Source: Xylanimonas ulmi (GTDB taxonomy: Bacteria > Actinomycetota > Actinomycetes > Actinomycetales > Cellulomonadaceae). Taken from it: 64,000 bases of DNA. The notes beneath the pieces are model-generated. The model searched no databases. It saw only the letters and a list, made by a program, of their open reading frames with translations, and had not been told where the DNA came from. The position numbers and the translations under genes were made by a program. The DNA is taken from the NCBI RefSeq assembly GCF_004216535.1, contig NZ_SGWX01000001.1, positions 3,782,001 through 3,846,000 of the forward strand, in the 5' to 3' direction. Below are positions 55,341 through 64,000 of the stretch, piece after piece; the stretch's first letter is position 1, and each line of letters begins with the position of its first letter.

Positions 55341-56345
55341 GTGCTGATCGCACAGCGCCCCACCCTGACCGAAGAGGTCATCTCGGAGCACCGCACCCGT
55401 TTTGCCATCGAGCCGCTGGAGCCGGGCTTCGGCTACACGCTCGGCAACTCGCTGCGCCGCACCCTGCTGTCGTCCATCCCGGGCGCGGCCGTCACCTCCA
55501 TCCGCATCGACGGTGTGCTCCACGAGTTCACCACCGTGCCGGGGGTGAAGGAGGACGTCACCGAGATCATCCTCAACATCAAGAACCTCGTCGTCTCCTC
55601 GGAGAACGACGAGCCGGTCGTCATGTACCTGCGCAAGCAGGGCTCCGGGGCCGTCACCGCCGCCGACATCGTGCCGCCGGCGGGCGTCGAGGTGCACAAC
55701 CCCGACCTGCACATCGCCACGCTCAACGACAAGGGCAAGCTTGAGATCGAGCTGACCGTCGAGCGCGGCCGTGGCTACGTCTCCGCCGCCCAGAACAAGT
55801 CGGTGGACGCCGAGATCGGCCGCATCCCGGTCGACTCGATCTACTCGCCGGTCCTCAAGGTGACCTACAAGGTCGAGGCCACCCGTGTGGAGCAGCGCAC
55901 GGACTTCGACAAGCTGATCGTCGACGTCGAGACGAAGCCGGCCATCACGCCGCGCGACGCTCTCGCCTCCGCCGGCAAGACGCTCGTCGAGCTGTTCGGC
56001 CTGGCCCGCGAGCTGAACGTCGAGGCCGAGGGCATCGAGATCGGCCCGTCGCCGACGGACTCCGCGCTGGCCGCGGACCTGGCGCTGCCGATCGAGGAGC
56101 TCAACCTCACGATCCGTTCGTACAACTGCCTCAAGCGCGAGGGCATCCACCAGGTGGGTGAGCTCGTGGCGCGCAGCGAGGCCGACCTGCTCGACATCCG
56201 CAACTTCGGCGCGAAGTCGATCAACGAGGTCAAGGAGAAGCTGGCCGAGCTCGGCCTCGCGCTCAAGGACTCGCCGATCGACTTCGACCCGTCCGCCACG
56301 TTCTACGACGGCGACGACGCGGGCTACGACGAGCAGCCGTACTGA
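55341..56345 (+). CDS. rpoA: DNA-directed RNA polymerase subunit alpha
   Basis: A 334-residue alpha subunit. N-terminal assembly domain: [20 protein letters not shown] and [19 protein letters not shown]-terminal domain ([20 protein letters not shown], then [20 protein letters not shown]) binds UP elements and activators. GTG start with GAAAGGACAACC. It sits in the rpsM-rpsK-rpoA-rplQ unit. Confidence 0.98.
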   Translation: MLIAQRPTLTEEVISEHRTRFAIEPLEPGFGYTLGNSLRRTLLSSIPGAAVTSIRIDGVLHEFTTVPGVKEDVTEIILNIKNLVVSSENDEPVVMYLRKQGSGAVTAADIVPPAGVEVHNPDLHIATLNDKGKLEIELTVERGRGYVSAAQNKSVDAEIGRIPVDSIYSPVLKVTYKVEATRVEQRTDFDKLIVDVETKPAITPRDALASAGKTLVELFGLARELNVEAEGIEIGPSPTDSALAADLALPIEELNLTIRSYNCLKREGIHQVGELVARSEADLLDIRNFGAKSINEVKEKLAELGLALKDSPIDFDPSATFYDGDDAGYDEQPY

Positions 56346-56436
56346 CGACTCTTTCTGCGCGAGCGGCCTCCGCTAGCGCAGGCCCGTCGGCGTGGCTGCG
56401 GCCCGCGACGGGATACCCCTCAAGGAGAACCCGAAA

Positions 56437-56988
56437 ATGCCTACCCCCACCAAGGGTCCGCGGCTCGGCGGTGGCCCGGCTCACGAGCGCCTGATCCTCG
56501 CGAACCTCGCCACGGCCCTCTTCGAGCACGGCCGCATCACCACCACCGTGACCAAGGCGAAGCGCGTCCAGCCGCTGGCCGAGCGTCTGATCACGTTCGC
56601 CAAGCGCGGCGACCTGCACGCCCGCCGTCGCGTCCTGACCGTGGTGCGCGACAAGGGCGTGGTGCACACGCTGTTCACCGAGATCGCCCCGGCCGTGGCC
56701 GAGCGCAACGGTGGCTACACGCGCGTCACCAAGATCGGCAACCGCAAGGGCGACAACGCCCCCATGGCCGTCATCGAGCTCGTGACCGAGCCCGTCAGCC
56801 CGAAGCAGGCCGTCGTCGCGGAGGCCGAGAAGGCCGCCAAGAAGGCCGCCCCCGTCGAGGAGCCCGTGGTCGCCGAGACCGCCGAGGCCCCCGCCGAGGC
56901 CGCCGTTGAGGCGGCGGTCGAGGAGACCGAGGCCGTCGTCGAGGCGACCGAGGCCGCCGAGTCCACCGAGGAGACGAAGGAGGCCTGA
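56437..56988 (+). CDS. rplQ: 50S ribosomal protein L17
   Basis: A 183-residue L17: [20 protein letters not shown], the core [20 protein letters not shown] and [20 protein letters not shown]. After about residue 120 comes a 60-residue Ala/Glu/Val-rich acidic extension, longer than in most bacteria. ATG 56437 follows AAGGAGAACCC. Last gene of the alpha unit; terminator follows. Confidence 0.97.
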   Translation: MPTPTKGPRLGGGPAHERLILANLATALFEHGRITTTVTKAKRVQPLAERLITFAKRGDLHARRRVLTVVRDKGVVHTLFTEIAPAVAERNGGYTRVTKIGNRKGDNAPMAVIELVTEPVSPKQAVVAEAEKAAKKAAPVEEPVVAETAEAPAEAAVEAAVEETEAVVEATEAAESTEETKEA

Positions 56989-57005
56989 GCCTCCCTCTCA
57001 TCGCG

Positions 57006-57039
57006 CAGAGCCCCGCACCCGTCTGGGTGCGGGGCTCTG
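57006..57039 (+). terminator. Terminator after rplQ
   Basis: CAGAGCCCCGCACCC and GGGTGCGGGGCTCTG are perfect 15-base arms around GTCT, 17 bases after the stop. Confidence 0.88.
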
Positions 57040-57100
57040 TCGCGTCCGCACCCCGTGGCGTGGCACAGTGGCCAGACACCTTCCCGGCACGGAGCACGAC

Positions 57101-57904
57101 ATGAGGGTTCTGAGCGACGACGGCCGCACGCCCGTCGTCCTGGCGCACGGCGCACGCACCTCACACACCATGTGGCGCCGCCAGGTTGACGCGCTCGCCG
57201 CGGCCGGGATCCGGGCGGTCGCCGTCGACCTGCCCGGACACGGCGCCCGGCAGGGCGAGCGGTTCACGCTCGACGGCGCAGTCGACGCCGTCGCCCGTGC
57301 CGTCGACGACGTCGGCGGGCGCGCGCTGGTGGTCGGACTGTCGCTGGGCGGGTACGTCGCCGTCGAGCATCGGGCGCGGCGGCCGGAGCAGTCGGCCGGC
57401 CTCGTCGCGGCGTCGTGCAGCACACCCCCGCAGTCGCGGCTGCGTGAGGCCTGGCTCGTGGCCGCGCGACTGCTCGAGGCCAGCCCGGACCGTGGCGAGC
57501 GCCTCAACGACCTGCTGGTGGGCCTGACGCTCGACGCCGAGGCGGCGCGCGACGTCGCCGCGGGCGGCTACGCGCTGACCGTCATGGCCGACGTGCTGCG
57601 CGAGGTCGTCGCGAGCGACACCCTGACAGCCCTGGCCCGCGGCGTCAGCCCCGTATGGATCGTCAACGGCCGCTGGGACCACTTCCGCTCCCGGGAGCGG
57701 GCGATGCTCGCCGCGGCCCGCTCCGGCGGAGCCGGCGCCCGGCTGATCGTCGTGCCCCGCGCACGACACACCGTGAGCCTCGACGCGCCCGTCGCGTTCT
57801 CGCGGGTGCTGCTCGAGGCGGTCGCGGCCGTCAGCCCCAGGTCTCCAGCGGCAGCTCCCACGCGCGGGCCCCGCCCACGAGAGCCGCTGAGTTCGGCACG
57901 ATGA
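57101..57904 (+). CDS. Alpha/beta-hydrolase fold protein
   Basis: A 267-residue cytosolic hydrolase. The oxyanion region is VVLAHGARTSHTMWRRQVDA, the nucleophile elbow VVGLSLGGYVAVEHRA (Ser in GLSLGG), the acid Asp probably in IVNGRWDHF and the His in VPRARHTVSLDAP. Substrate unknown; the pattern is that of small lactonase- or esterase-type enzymes. ATG 57101 is the first plausible start after the rplQ terminator. Its last 74 bases overlap the convergent kinase gene, and the Pro/Arg-rich end may be an extension with no role. Confidence 0.82.
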   Translation: MRVLSDDGRTPVVLAHGARTSHTMWRRQVDALAAAGIRAVAVDLPGHGARQGERFTLDGAVDAVARAVDDVGGRALVVGLSLGGYVAVEHRARRPEQSAGLVAASCSTPPQSRLREAWLVAARLLEASPDRGERLNDLLVGLTLDAEAARDVAAGGYALTVMADVLREVVASDTLTALARGVSPVWIVNGRWDHFRSRERAMLAAARSGGAGARLIVVPRARHTVSLDAPVAFSRVLLEAVAAVSPRSPAAAPTRGPRPREPLSSAR

Positions 57905-58598
57905 CGACGTCGTCGCCCAGGCGAGCGAGGGCGGCGGGCGTGATGCGGCGTGAGTTGCCGCCGCCCACGTAGAGCCGGTCCCACCAGAAGACCGGGCGTA
58001 GGCCCTCGACGACCGCCACGACGCGCCGCGACCACAGCCCGTCGCCCAGGCGCCGTCGCTCGGGCTCGCCGATGAACTCGTCGTAGGTGGCGCCGCGGCG
58101 CACGGGCGCCCGCGACCACTCCAGGTGCGGCGCCAGCCGGCCACCGTCGAACGTGGCCGAGCCGAGGCCGGTGCCGAGCGTGAGCACCAACTCCAGCCCC
58201 GAGCCCGCGATGACGCCCGCGCCGTGAACCTCGGCGTCGTTGAGCACCCTGGTCGGCACGCGCAGGCGGTCGGCCACGGCCGCGCGCATATCGAAGCTCG
58301 ACCACGCCGCCACCAGGTCCGGCTCGACGCGCGAGCGCGGCCCTGAGCGGGTGACGTAGTGGGGCGTGTGCACGACGACGCCGTGGCGGATCATGCCGGG
58401 CATGCCGACGGTGGCGCGGTGGGCGCGCGGCAGCGAGTCGGCGATGCCCGCGATGGTCTCGACCAGCAGCGTCGGCGGGAGCGGGTACGGCGTCGGGACG
58501 CGCACCGGGGCCGCGTGCGCGGTCCCGGCCTCGTCGAGCACGGCGGCCTTGATGCCGCCGCCGCCACAGTCGACGGCGAGGGTGAGTGTCTCGGGCAC
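57831..58598 (-). CDS. ROK-family kinase, polyphosphate-glucokinase-like
   Basis: A 255-residue sugar kinase of the ROK/actin-like ATPase type. Phosphate-1 motif LAVDCGGGGIKAAVLDEAG opens the protein; VLNDAEVHGAG is the catalytic Asp region; LTLGTGLGSATFDGG is phosphate-2; RLYVGGGNSRRI is the adenosine-type motif. Length and order match polyphosphate/ATP glucokinases of actinomycetes, but the substrate cannot be fixed and the ROK zinc motif is not seen. GTG 58598 gives the usual N-terminus; GATGAT six bases upstream is a possible leaderless -10. It diverges from truA with 48 bp between. Confidence 0.75.
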   Translation of the reverse strand: MPETLTLAVDCGGGGIKAAVLDEAGTAHAAPVRVPTPYPLPPTLLVETIAGIADSLPRAHRATVGMPGMIRHGVVVHTPHYVTRSGPRSRVEPDLVAAWSSFDMRAAVADRLRVPTRVLNDAEVHGAGVIAGSGLELVLTLGTGLGSATFDGGRLAPHLEWSRAPVRRGATYDEFIGEPERRRLGDGLWSRRVVAVVEGLRPVFWWDRLYVGGGNSRRITPAALARLGDDVVIVPNSAALVGGARAWELPLETWG

Positions 58599-58646
58599 GG
58601 TGCCATCATCGCCCGTGCGGGCCGCGCCGTCCGGGAGAATGGGGCG

Positions 58647-59540
58647 GTGAACGTGGACAGTGTGCGCGTGCGGCTCGACCTGGCCTACGACGGCACGGAC
58701 TTCGCAGGTTGGGCGCGGCAGCCGAGACTGCGCACTGTGCAGGGCGCGATCGAGGATGGCCTGGAGCGCGTGCTGCGCCTGGGGCCGCTGGGCCTGCCCG
58801 CACCGCGCCTGACCGTCGCGGGGCGCACCGACGCGGGCGTGCACGCGCGCGGCCAGGTCGCACACGTCGACGTGCCCCTCCCGCGGTGGGACGCGCTGCC
58901 CGGACGCTCGGACCGCGAGCCCGGCGACGCGCTCGTCGCGCGGCTGGCCGGGGTGCTGCCGCGCGACGTCGTCGTCCACCGCGCGCGGCTCGCCCCCGTC
59001 GGCTTCGACGCGCGCTTCTCGGCGCTGTACCGCCGCTACGCCTTCCGCATCGCCGACGACGCCGCGCTGCGCGACCCGCTGCGGCGCGCGAACGTGCTGT
59101 GGCACCGCCGGGCGCTGGACGTCGCCGCGATGCACGAGGCCGTCCAGCCGTTGCGCGGCGTGCGCGACTTCGCCGCCTTCTGCAAACCGCGCCCCGGGGC
59201 GACCACCATCCGTGAGCTCAAAGAGCTCGACTGGGAGCGGCCCACCGACGGGCCGGACGCCGGACTCGTCGTCGCGCGCGTCGTGGCGGACGCGTTCTGC
59301 CACAACATGGTGCGCTCGCTCGTGGGGGCGTCGATCGCCGTGGGGGAGGGGCACAAGCCCGTCACCTGGCCCGCGCAGGTGCTCGCCTCGCGGCGGCGTG
59401 AGCTCAACGCGGCCGTCGTCGCCGCGCACGGCCTCGTGCTGGAGGAGGTCGTCTACCCGCCCGACGCCGACCTGGCCCAGCGCGCCGAGCGCGTGCGGGC
59501 GCTACGGATGGAGGAGGACGTCTGGGACGGCAAGGGGTAG
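58647..59540 (+). CDS. truA: tRNA pseudouridine synthase A (38-40)
   Basis: A 297-residue TruA modifying U38-40 in the tRNA anticodon stem. LAYDGTDFAGWARQPRLRTV opens the fold; the catalytic Asp is in AGRTDAGVHARGQVAHVD; the C-terminal region has FCHNMVRSLVGASIAVGEG. GTG 58647 fits the family; the frame is open upstream. GAGAAT lies six bases before the start. truA usually follows rplQ directly; here two genes intervene. Confidence 0.95.
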   Translation: MNVDSVRVRLDLAYDGTDFAGWARQPRLRTVQGAIEDGLERVLRLGPLGLPAPRLTVAGRTDAGVHARGQVAHVDVPLPRWDALPGRSDREPGDALVARLAGVLPRDVVVHRARLAPVGFDARFSALYRRYAFRIADDAALRDPLRRANVLWHRRALDVAAMHEAVQPLRGVRDFAAFCKPRPGATTIRELKELDWERPTDGPDAGLVVARVVADAFCHNMVRSLVGASIAVGEGHKPVTWPAQVLASRRRELNAAVVAAHGLVLEEVVYPPDADLAQRAERVRALRMEEDVWDGKG

Positions 59541-59546
59541 GGCGGT

Positions 59547-59752
59547 GCTGCGCTCCGGCTCAGGGCACGGGGCCCGGTGGTCGCCCTGAGCCTGCGCTCC
59601 GCTGCGGGCGGATGCCTCGTTCCTCGGCCTCCACCCTGCGCTGCGCTCCGGCTCAGGGCACGGGGCCCGGTGGTCGCCCTGAGCCTGCGCTCCGCTGCGG
59701 GCGGATGCCTCGTTCCTCGGCCTCCACCCTCCGCTGCGCTCCGGCTCAGGGC
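59547..59752. repeat. 93-bp tandem repeat, 2.2 copies
   Basis: Copies begin at 59547, 59640 and 59733 (the last is 20 bases long). The two full copies differ at about one base. Each full unit contains the inverted repeat GGCTCAGGGC / GCCCTGAGCC separated by 16 bases, able to form a terminator-like hairpin. The partial third copy covers the stop codon of the DUF5709 gene. Confidence 0.9.
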
Positions 59753-60162
59753 TCCTCGACCCAGTGGACGGCGGCTTCTTCGGCGGAGGCGCCTGCGCCG
59801 TCGACGCCGGCGTCGGCGCCGTAGATGTCGTTGGAGCGTTGGCCGCCCGCGTCGTCGGGGTCGGCGTCGTCGTCCTCGACGAGGCGCCCGGCGCGGTTCG
59901 GGTCGGCGGGCGGGCGGCGCTCGTCGTCCCACCAGTCGGGCTCCTCGGCCGCGAGGCGCTGGTCGAGCGGCTCGGTGCGCGCCTGCTCCCACGCTGTCTC
60001 GCCCCAGTGGTTCGGCCGGTCGCGGTCAGGCGGCGAGACGCCCTCGTCGAGCGGGTCGTAGTCGCCGCGGTCGAACAGCGTGTCGCCGGCCGCGAGTTGG
60101 TCGCCGTCGCCCTCCGCCCCGGACTCGGGATTGGGGGCCGTCCCCGGAGTGTCGTCGCTCAT
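59746..60162 (-). CDS. DUF5709-family protein
   Basis: A 138-residue acidic hydrophilic protein with the actinobacterial core DPLDEGVSPPDRDRPNHWGE and TEPLDQRLAAEEPDWWDD, typical of DUF5709. No membrane span and no known function. ATG 60162 was chosen over an upstream in-frame ATG since the family starts near SDDTPGTAP. A CATCGT box six bases before the ATG suggests leaderless expression. The final residues lie in the partial third repeat copy. Confidence 0.82.
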   Translation of the reverse strand: MSDDTPGTAPNPESGAEGDGDQLAAGDTLFDRGDYDPLDEGVSPPDRDRPNHWGETAWEQARTEPLDQRLAAEEPDWWDDERRPPADPNRAGRLVEDDDADPDDAGGQRSNDIYGADAGVDGAGASAEEAAVHWVEEP

Positions 60163-60342
60163 GCGACCACGATGGTCCTCTCGCCGTGGCCGCGCAGCAC
60201 GAGGGGCGCTTTTCGTGACCGTTCGGCCCACTCTGACTCTGGAAGAGCCGTGGTAAACGTTCCCGAGCGCACTGCGCGCCTCGGGGTTACCGTCGAATCA
60301 GGCGTGCCCTCCCGCGCACGCCCCGGACGACGGAGCCCCACG

Positions 60343-60915
60343 ATGGCTGGACTGGACGACCTCCTCAAGGCACTGCCGCTCGACCAGCTCGCGGGCAGCC
60401 TCGGCGTCGACGCGGACACCGCGCAGTCGGCGGTCGGCGGACTGCTCCCCGCGATCTTCGGCGGACTGCAGGCGAATGCGGCCGACCCGGCGGGCGCCGC
60501 CTCGCTCGGCCAGGCCCTCGCCCAGCACAGCGGCGGGCTGGTCGACGGCGGCGTCAGCCTCGACGACGTCGACACCGACGACGGCGCGAAGATCGCCGCG
60601 CACATCTTCGGCTCGCAGCAGGACCAGGTGGTCGCGAAGGTCGCCGAGACGACCGGCGCCTCCAGCGGGCTGCTGCAAAAGCTCCTGCCCGCCCTGGCGC
60701 CCATCGCCATGTCGTTCCTGTCGAAGCAGTTGGCGTCCAAGGCGCAGGGATCGGCCGTGCCCGAGGCCACGGGGCAGGACGCCGGTGGGATCGGGGGCGT
60801 CCTGGGGTCGATCCTCGGCGGTGGCTCGGGCGGCTCGGGAGCCCAGGGCGGCGGGTTCGACATCGGCTCGATCCTCGGCGGGCTCGGCGGACTGCTGGGC
60901 GGCGGACGCCGCTGA
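60343..60915 (+). CDS. DUF937-domain protein
   Basis: A 190-residue protein with DUF937 (YidB-like) helices: AGLDDLLKALPLDQLAGSLG, VGGLLPAIFGGLQANAADPA, HIFGSQQDQVVAKVAETTG and LLQKLLPALAPIAMSFLSKQ. The C-terminus is a Gly/Ser-rich tail with GSILGG repeats. No signal peptide. The function of the family is unclear. Divergent from the DUF5709 gene. Confidence 0.88.
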   Translation: MAGLDDLLKALPLDQLAGSLGVDADTAQSAVGGLLPAIFGGLQANAADPAGAASLGQALAQHSGGLVDGGVSLDDVDTDDGAKIAAHIFGSQQDQVVAKVAETTGASSGLLQKLLPALAPIAMSFLSKQLASKAQGSAVPEATGQDAGGIGGVLGSILGGGSGGSGAQGGGFDIGSILGGLGGLLGGGRR

Positions 60916-60979
60916 CCGCAGCATGGCCCCACGCGGGGCGCCTCCGCGTGCCACCGTGCGGGCCGTGACCGAACTCGCT

Positions 60980-61009
60980 TTGGCGATCGGTCGGGCGCCA
61001 CGCTAGACT
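60980..61009 (+). promoter_or_regulatory. Promoter of rplM-rpsI
   Basis: TTGGCG (60980-60985), 18 bases, TAGACT (61004-61009), giving a leader of about 170 bases. Confidence 0.55.
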
Positions 61010-61188
61010 GGCCAGTCGTTGTGCTTAGTTCCGACGTCCCGCGAATCTCAGCGCGCCCACTCGCACCGAGTTCGCATGGCCTGGACGTCTTGTGCCGTTG
61101 ACTCGGCAGGAGCCTCCCGCGCACAACGTGCTCTCATCGGGCGCCGCTTCTTGCCCGACGACTACCGAACACGAAAAGGTTACGAACC

Positions 61189-61638
61189 GTGCGTACGTAC
61201 ACCCCGAAGCCCGGCGAAGTTCAGCGCGACTGGTACGTCATCGACGCGACCGACGTCGTCCTGGGCCGCCTGGCGACTCATGTCGCCACTCTCCTGCGCG
61301 GGAAGCACAAGCCGACCTTCGCCCCGCACGTCGACGGCGGTGACTTCGTCATCGTCATCAACGCCGACAAGGTTGCCCTGTCCGGCAACAAGCGGGCCAC
61401 GAAGCTGGCCTACCGCCACTCCGGTTACCCGGGTGGTCTGCGTTCCGTCGCCTACGGCGAGCTGCTGGAGAAGAACCCCGAGCGCGCCGTCGAGAAGGCC
61501 GTCCGCGGCATGCTGCCCAAGAGCTCGCTCGGCCGTCAGCAGCTCGGCAAGCTCAAGGTCTACCGCGGTGCGGAGCACCCGCACGCGGCCCAGCAGCCCC
61601 AGCCGTTCGAGATCACCCAGGTTTCGCAGCAGGCCTGA
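61189..61638 (+). CDS. rplM: 50S ribosomal protein L13
   Basis: A 149-residue L13, early 50S assembly protein: [40 protein letters not shown] and [23 protein letters not shown] start with AAAAGGTTACG. rpsI follows 35 bases on. Confidence 0.98.
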   Translation: MRTYTPKPGEVQRDWYVIDATDVVLGRLATHVATLLRGKHKPTFAPHVDGGDFVIVINADKVALSGNKRATKLAYRHSGYPGGLRSVAYGELLEKNPERAVEKAVRGMLPKSSLGRQQLGKLKVYRGAEHPHAAQQPQPFEITQVSQQA

Positions 61639-61673
61639 GCCGCTGCTGAAGACGACACCGAAGGAACCGCAAA

Positions 61674-62168
61674 GTGGCAGAGACCACCGTCGACACCATC
61701 GACACCGAGCTGGACGAGACGCCCAGCACCTACACGACCGAGACCGAGGCGCCCGTCGCCAACAGCGGTCAGTCCATCACCGCCCCGGGCCAGGCCCTGG
61801 GCCGCCGCAAGGAGGCCGTGGCGCGCGTGCGCCTCGTCCCCGGCACCGGCCAGTGGAAGATCAACGGCCGCACCCTGGAGGACTACTTCCCCAACAAGGT
61901 GCACCAGCAGCTGGTCAACTCCCCGCTGAAGCTGGTCGAGGTCGAGGGCCGTTTCGACGTCGTCGCCCGCATCACCGGCGGCGGCTCGTCGGGCCAGGCC
62001 GGCGCCCTGCGCCTGGGCATCGCCCGCGCGCTCAACGAGATCGACCGTGACGCCAACCGCGCCGCGCTGAAGAAGGCCGGGTTCCTGACTCGCGACGCCC
62101 GCGTCGTGGAGCGCAAGAAGGCCGGTCTCAAGAAGGCCCGCAAGGCCCCGCAGTACTCCAAGCGCTGA
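61674..62168 (+). CDS. rpsI: 30S ribosomal protein S9
   Basis: A 164-residue S9 with an acidic N-terminal extension of about 40 residues, common in actinobacteria. The core is [40 protein letters not shown] and the basic end [12 protein letters not shown], whose tail contacts P-site tRNA. GTG start with GAAGGAACCGCAAA. Confidence 0.98.
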   Translation: MAETTVDTIDTELDETPSTYTTETEAPVANSGQSITAPGQALGRRKEAVARVRLVPGTGQWKINGRTLEDYFPNKVHQQLVNSPLKLVEVEGRFDVVARITGGGSSGQAGALRLGIARALNEIDRDANRAALKKAGFLTRDARVVERKKAGLKKARKAPQYSKR

Positions 62169-62189
62169 TCCCACCCGATCGCGCTGCGC

Positions 62190-62222
62190 ACGGCCCCGCC
62201 GGACACCGTCCGGCGGGGCCGT
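62190..62222 (+). terminator. Terminator after rpsI
   Basis: ACGGCCCCGCCGGAC and GTCCGGCGGGGCCGT are perfect 15-base arms around ACC, 21 bases after the stop. Confidence 0.88.
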
Positions 62223-62314
62223 CGCCGTCTGGCCGCAGTTCGGCATACGGCCACCGCGCACAGCGGCCCGCCGCGGGTGTCTACCATCGTCAGGTCTGTC
62301 CGAGGAGGAAACAC

Positions 62315-63679
62315 ATGGCTCGTTTGTTCGGCACCGACGGGGTGCGAGGGCTCGCCAACCGCGACGTGACCGCGGAGCTCGCCCTCGCGCTCGGGAGCGC
62401 GGCCGCGCACGAGCTCGCGTCGGCGCCCCAAGCCCCCGGCCACCGCTCACGCGCCGTGCTGGGCCGCGACCCGCGCGCGTCGGGCGAGTTCCTGGGGGCG
62501 GGCGTCACCGCGGGGCTCGCGAGCGCGGGCGTCGACGTCATCGACCTGGGCGTGCTGCCGACGCCGGCGCTGGCGTACCTGGTCAGCGCGCTCGACTGCG
62601 ACCTGGGCGTGATGATCTCGGCCTCGCACAACCCCATGCCGGACAACGGCATCAAGTTCTTCCAGCGCGGCGGCCTCAAGCTCGACGACGCGGTCGAGGA
62701 CCGCATCGAGGCATGGATCACCGAGACGTGGGAGCTGCCCACGGGCGCCGGGGTGGGGCGCGTGCGCGTCGACAACGGCAGTGCCGTGGACCGCTACGTC
62801 GAGCACCTGGTCTCGAGCATCGGCACGACGGCGGACCACCGTCCGCTCGAGGGCCTGCGCATCGCCGTCGACGCCGCCAACGGCGCCGCGAGCGTCGTCG
62901 GGCCCGAGGCGCTGCGCCAGGCCGGCGCCGACGTCGTCGTGATGAACGCGAGCCCCGACGGGCGCAACATCAACGAGAAGGCCGGGTCCACGCACCCTGA
63001 GCAGCTGCAGGCCGTCGTCGTGGCCGCCGAGGCCGACTTCGGTGTGGCGTTCGACGGGGACGCCGACCGGTGCCTGGCCGTCGACCACGCCGGCGCGCTG
63101 GTGGACGGCGACCAGATCCTCGGCATCCTCGCGCGCGCCATGAAGGCCGAGCAGCGCCTGCCCAACGACACGCTCGTGGTGACCGTCATGAGCAACCTGG
63201 GCCTGCTGCTGGCCATGCGGGAGTCAGGCATCACCACGCTCCAGACGGGCGTCGGCGACCGGTACGTGCTGGAGGAGATGCGCGCCGGCGGGCACGGCAT
63301 CGGCGGTGAGCAGTCGGGGCACATCATCCTCGCCGAGCACGCGACCACGGGCGACGGCGTCCTGACGGCGCTGCACCTGGCCGCCGAGGTCAAGCGCTCG
63401 GGCATGCGCCTGGCCGACCTCGCCGCGCTGATCCCGCGCCTGCCGCAGACCCTGGTCAACGTCAAGGGCGTCGACAAGGCGCGCGCGGCGAGCGACGAGG
63501 GCGTGCTGACCGCCGTGGCGGCCGCGGAGGCGCTGCTGGGCGAGACGGGGCGCGTGCTGCTGCGCCAGTCGGGCACCGAGCCGCTGGTGCGCGTCATGGT
63601 CGAGGCCGCGACGCAGCAGCAGGCCGACGGCGTCGCCGACTCGCTCGCGGCCGTCGTGCGTGAGCGGCTCGCGCTGTGA
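62315..63679 (+). CDS. glmM: Phosphoglucosamine mutase
   Basis: A 454-residue enzyme converting glucosamine-6-phosphate to glucosamine-1-phosphate for UDP-GlcNAc synthesis. [20 protein letters not shown] opens it; the active-site phosphoserine is in [18 protein letters not shown]; the metal loop is [10 protein letters not shown]; the sugar loop [10 protein letters not shown]; the phosphate loop [18 protein letters not shown] follows GAGGAGGAAACAC. rplM-rpsI-glmM order is usual. It overlaps the next gene by four bases. Confidence 0.97.
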   Translation: MARLFGTDGVRGLANRDVTAELALALGSAAAHELASAPQAPGHRSRAVLGRDPRASGEFLGAGVTAGLASAGVDVIDLGVLPTPALAYLVSALDCDLGVMISASHNPMPDNGIKFFQRGGLKLDDAVEDRIEAWITETWELPTGAGVGRVRVDNGSAVDRYVEHLVSSIGTTADHRPLEGLRIAVDAANGAASVVGPEALRQAGADVVVMNASPDGRNINEKAGSTHPEQLQAVVVAAEADFGVAFDGDADRCLAVDHAGALVDGDQILGILARAMKAEQRLPNDTLVVTVMSNLGLLLAMRESGITTLQTGVGDRYVLEEMRAGGHGIGGEQSGHIILAEHATTGDGVLTALHLAAEVKRSGMRLADLAALIPRLPQTLVNVKGVDKARAASDEGVLTAVAAAEALLGETGRVLLRQSGTEPLVRVMVEAATQQQADGVADSLAAVVRERLAL

Positions 63680-64000
63680 GCGCGGGCTTCACCGGGCCCG
63701 TCGACGTCACGCTGCGCGCGCACGTCGAGGGACTGCTCACCACGGCCGGCCCCGGCGGGGCGCTGCCCATCGTGCAGGCCGGCGAACCCGTGCTGCGCCA
63801 GCGTGCGGCAACCTACACGGGCCAGCTCGGCGACCTGCTCGTGCCGTTCGTCGAGGCCATGCGACGCACCATGTACGCGGCGCCCGGCGTCGGGTTGGCC
63901 GCGCCGCAGGTGGGCGTCGGCCTCGCCCTCGCCGTCGTCGAGGACCGCGGATCCGAGCAGGACCCGCGCGAGCGCACGCCGCTGCCGTTCCGTGTGCTGG
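63676..64000 (+). CDS. def: Peptide deformylase (N-terminal part)
   Basis: The window ends inside this gene after 108 codons. [20 protein letters not shown] and the motif [21 protein letters not shown] are those of peptide deformylase, which removes the N-formyl group from nascent proteins. Motifs II (Cys) and III (HEXXH) would lie beyond the window. The GTG overlaps the glmM stop as GTGA. The first 20 residues are an extension relative to short deformylases. Confidence 0.88.
   Translation, partial: MSAGFTGPVDVTLRAHVEGLLTTAGPGGALPIVQAGEPVLRQRAATYTGQLGDLLVPFVEAMRRTMYAAPGVGLAAPQVGVGLALAVVEDRGSEQDPRERTPLPFRVL

Noticed and set aside
59547-59752. CRISPR array
   Set aside because: Only 2.2 copies with a 93-bp period, no unique spacers and no cas genes; it is a plain tandem repeat.

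Overview
The window is very GC-rich DNA with strong third-position G/C bias, GTG and TTG starts, TANNNT -10 boxes with weak -35 boxes, an acidic N-terminal extension on NusG and a WXG100/EccC locus. It is chromosomal sequence of an actinomycete. The rpmG - MaoC - MaoC - (insert) - murB - ADA - tRNA-Trp - secE - nusG order and the zinc-ribbon forms of S14, L33 and L36 suggest Micrococcales, perhaps the Cellulomonadaceae/Promicromonosporaceae. The family placement is inference from gene order only.

Layout. (1) 1-6275: end of a type VII secretion (T7SS) locus: the C-terminus of an EccC/FtsK-like ATPase, a WXG100 protein, fprA, and a tightly overlapping five-gene unit (second WXG100-like protein, putative T7SS-secreted protein, two unknown proteins, membrane protein). 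The two WXG100 genes share a palindromic element over their -35 boxes. (2) 6404-9540: htpX, a HAD phosphatase, yajQ, tRNA-Tyr, tRNA-Thr, tRNA-Met and rpmG. (3) 9563-16985: a hadA/hadB-like MaoC pair, then a probable accessory insert (LacI regulator divergent from an MFS exporter, heptanucleotide repeat, DUF222-HNH gene under a LexA/SOS-type box), then murB. (4) 16999-21974: lipoprotein L,D-transpeptidase, adenosine deaminase, tRNA-Trp, secE, nusG, rplK, rplA. (5) 22272-25943: ECF sigma factor, small unknown protein and large TPR-like/CHAT protease, lying between rplA and rplJ. (6) 26209-39933: rplJ-rplL, rpoB-rpoC, rpsL-rpsG-fusA-tuf, with strong hairpin terminators between units. (7) 40468-56988: the S10-spc-alpha superoperon (rpsJ to rpsQ; rplN to rplO; secY-adk-map; infA-rpmJ-rpsM-rpsK-rpoA-rplQ), without rpsD between rpsK and rpoA. 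(8) 57101-64000: alpha/beta hydrolase convergent with a ROK/polyphosphate-glucokinase-like gene, truA, a 93-bp tandem repeat, DUF5709 and DUF937 genes, rplM-rpsI, glmM and the start of a peptide deformylase gene.

Most of the window is the conserved transcription/translation core. The unusual material lies in short accessory inserts between core operons: the T7SS unit, the SOS-box DUF222-HNH gene, the sigma/CHAT operon and the repeat block near truA. Several accessory genes, and murB and truA, have a -10-like box exactly six bases before the start codon, which predicts leaderless mRNAs. RpoB carries Asn where most bacteria have the rifampicin-contact Ser531 (E. coli numbering).
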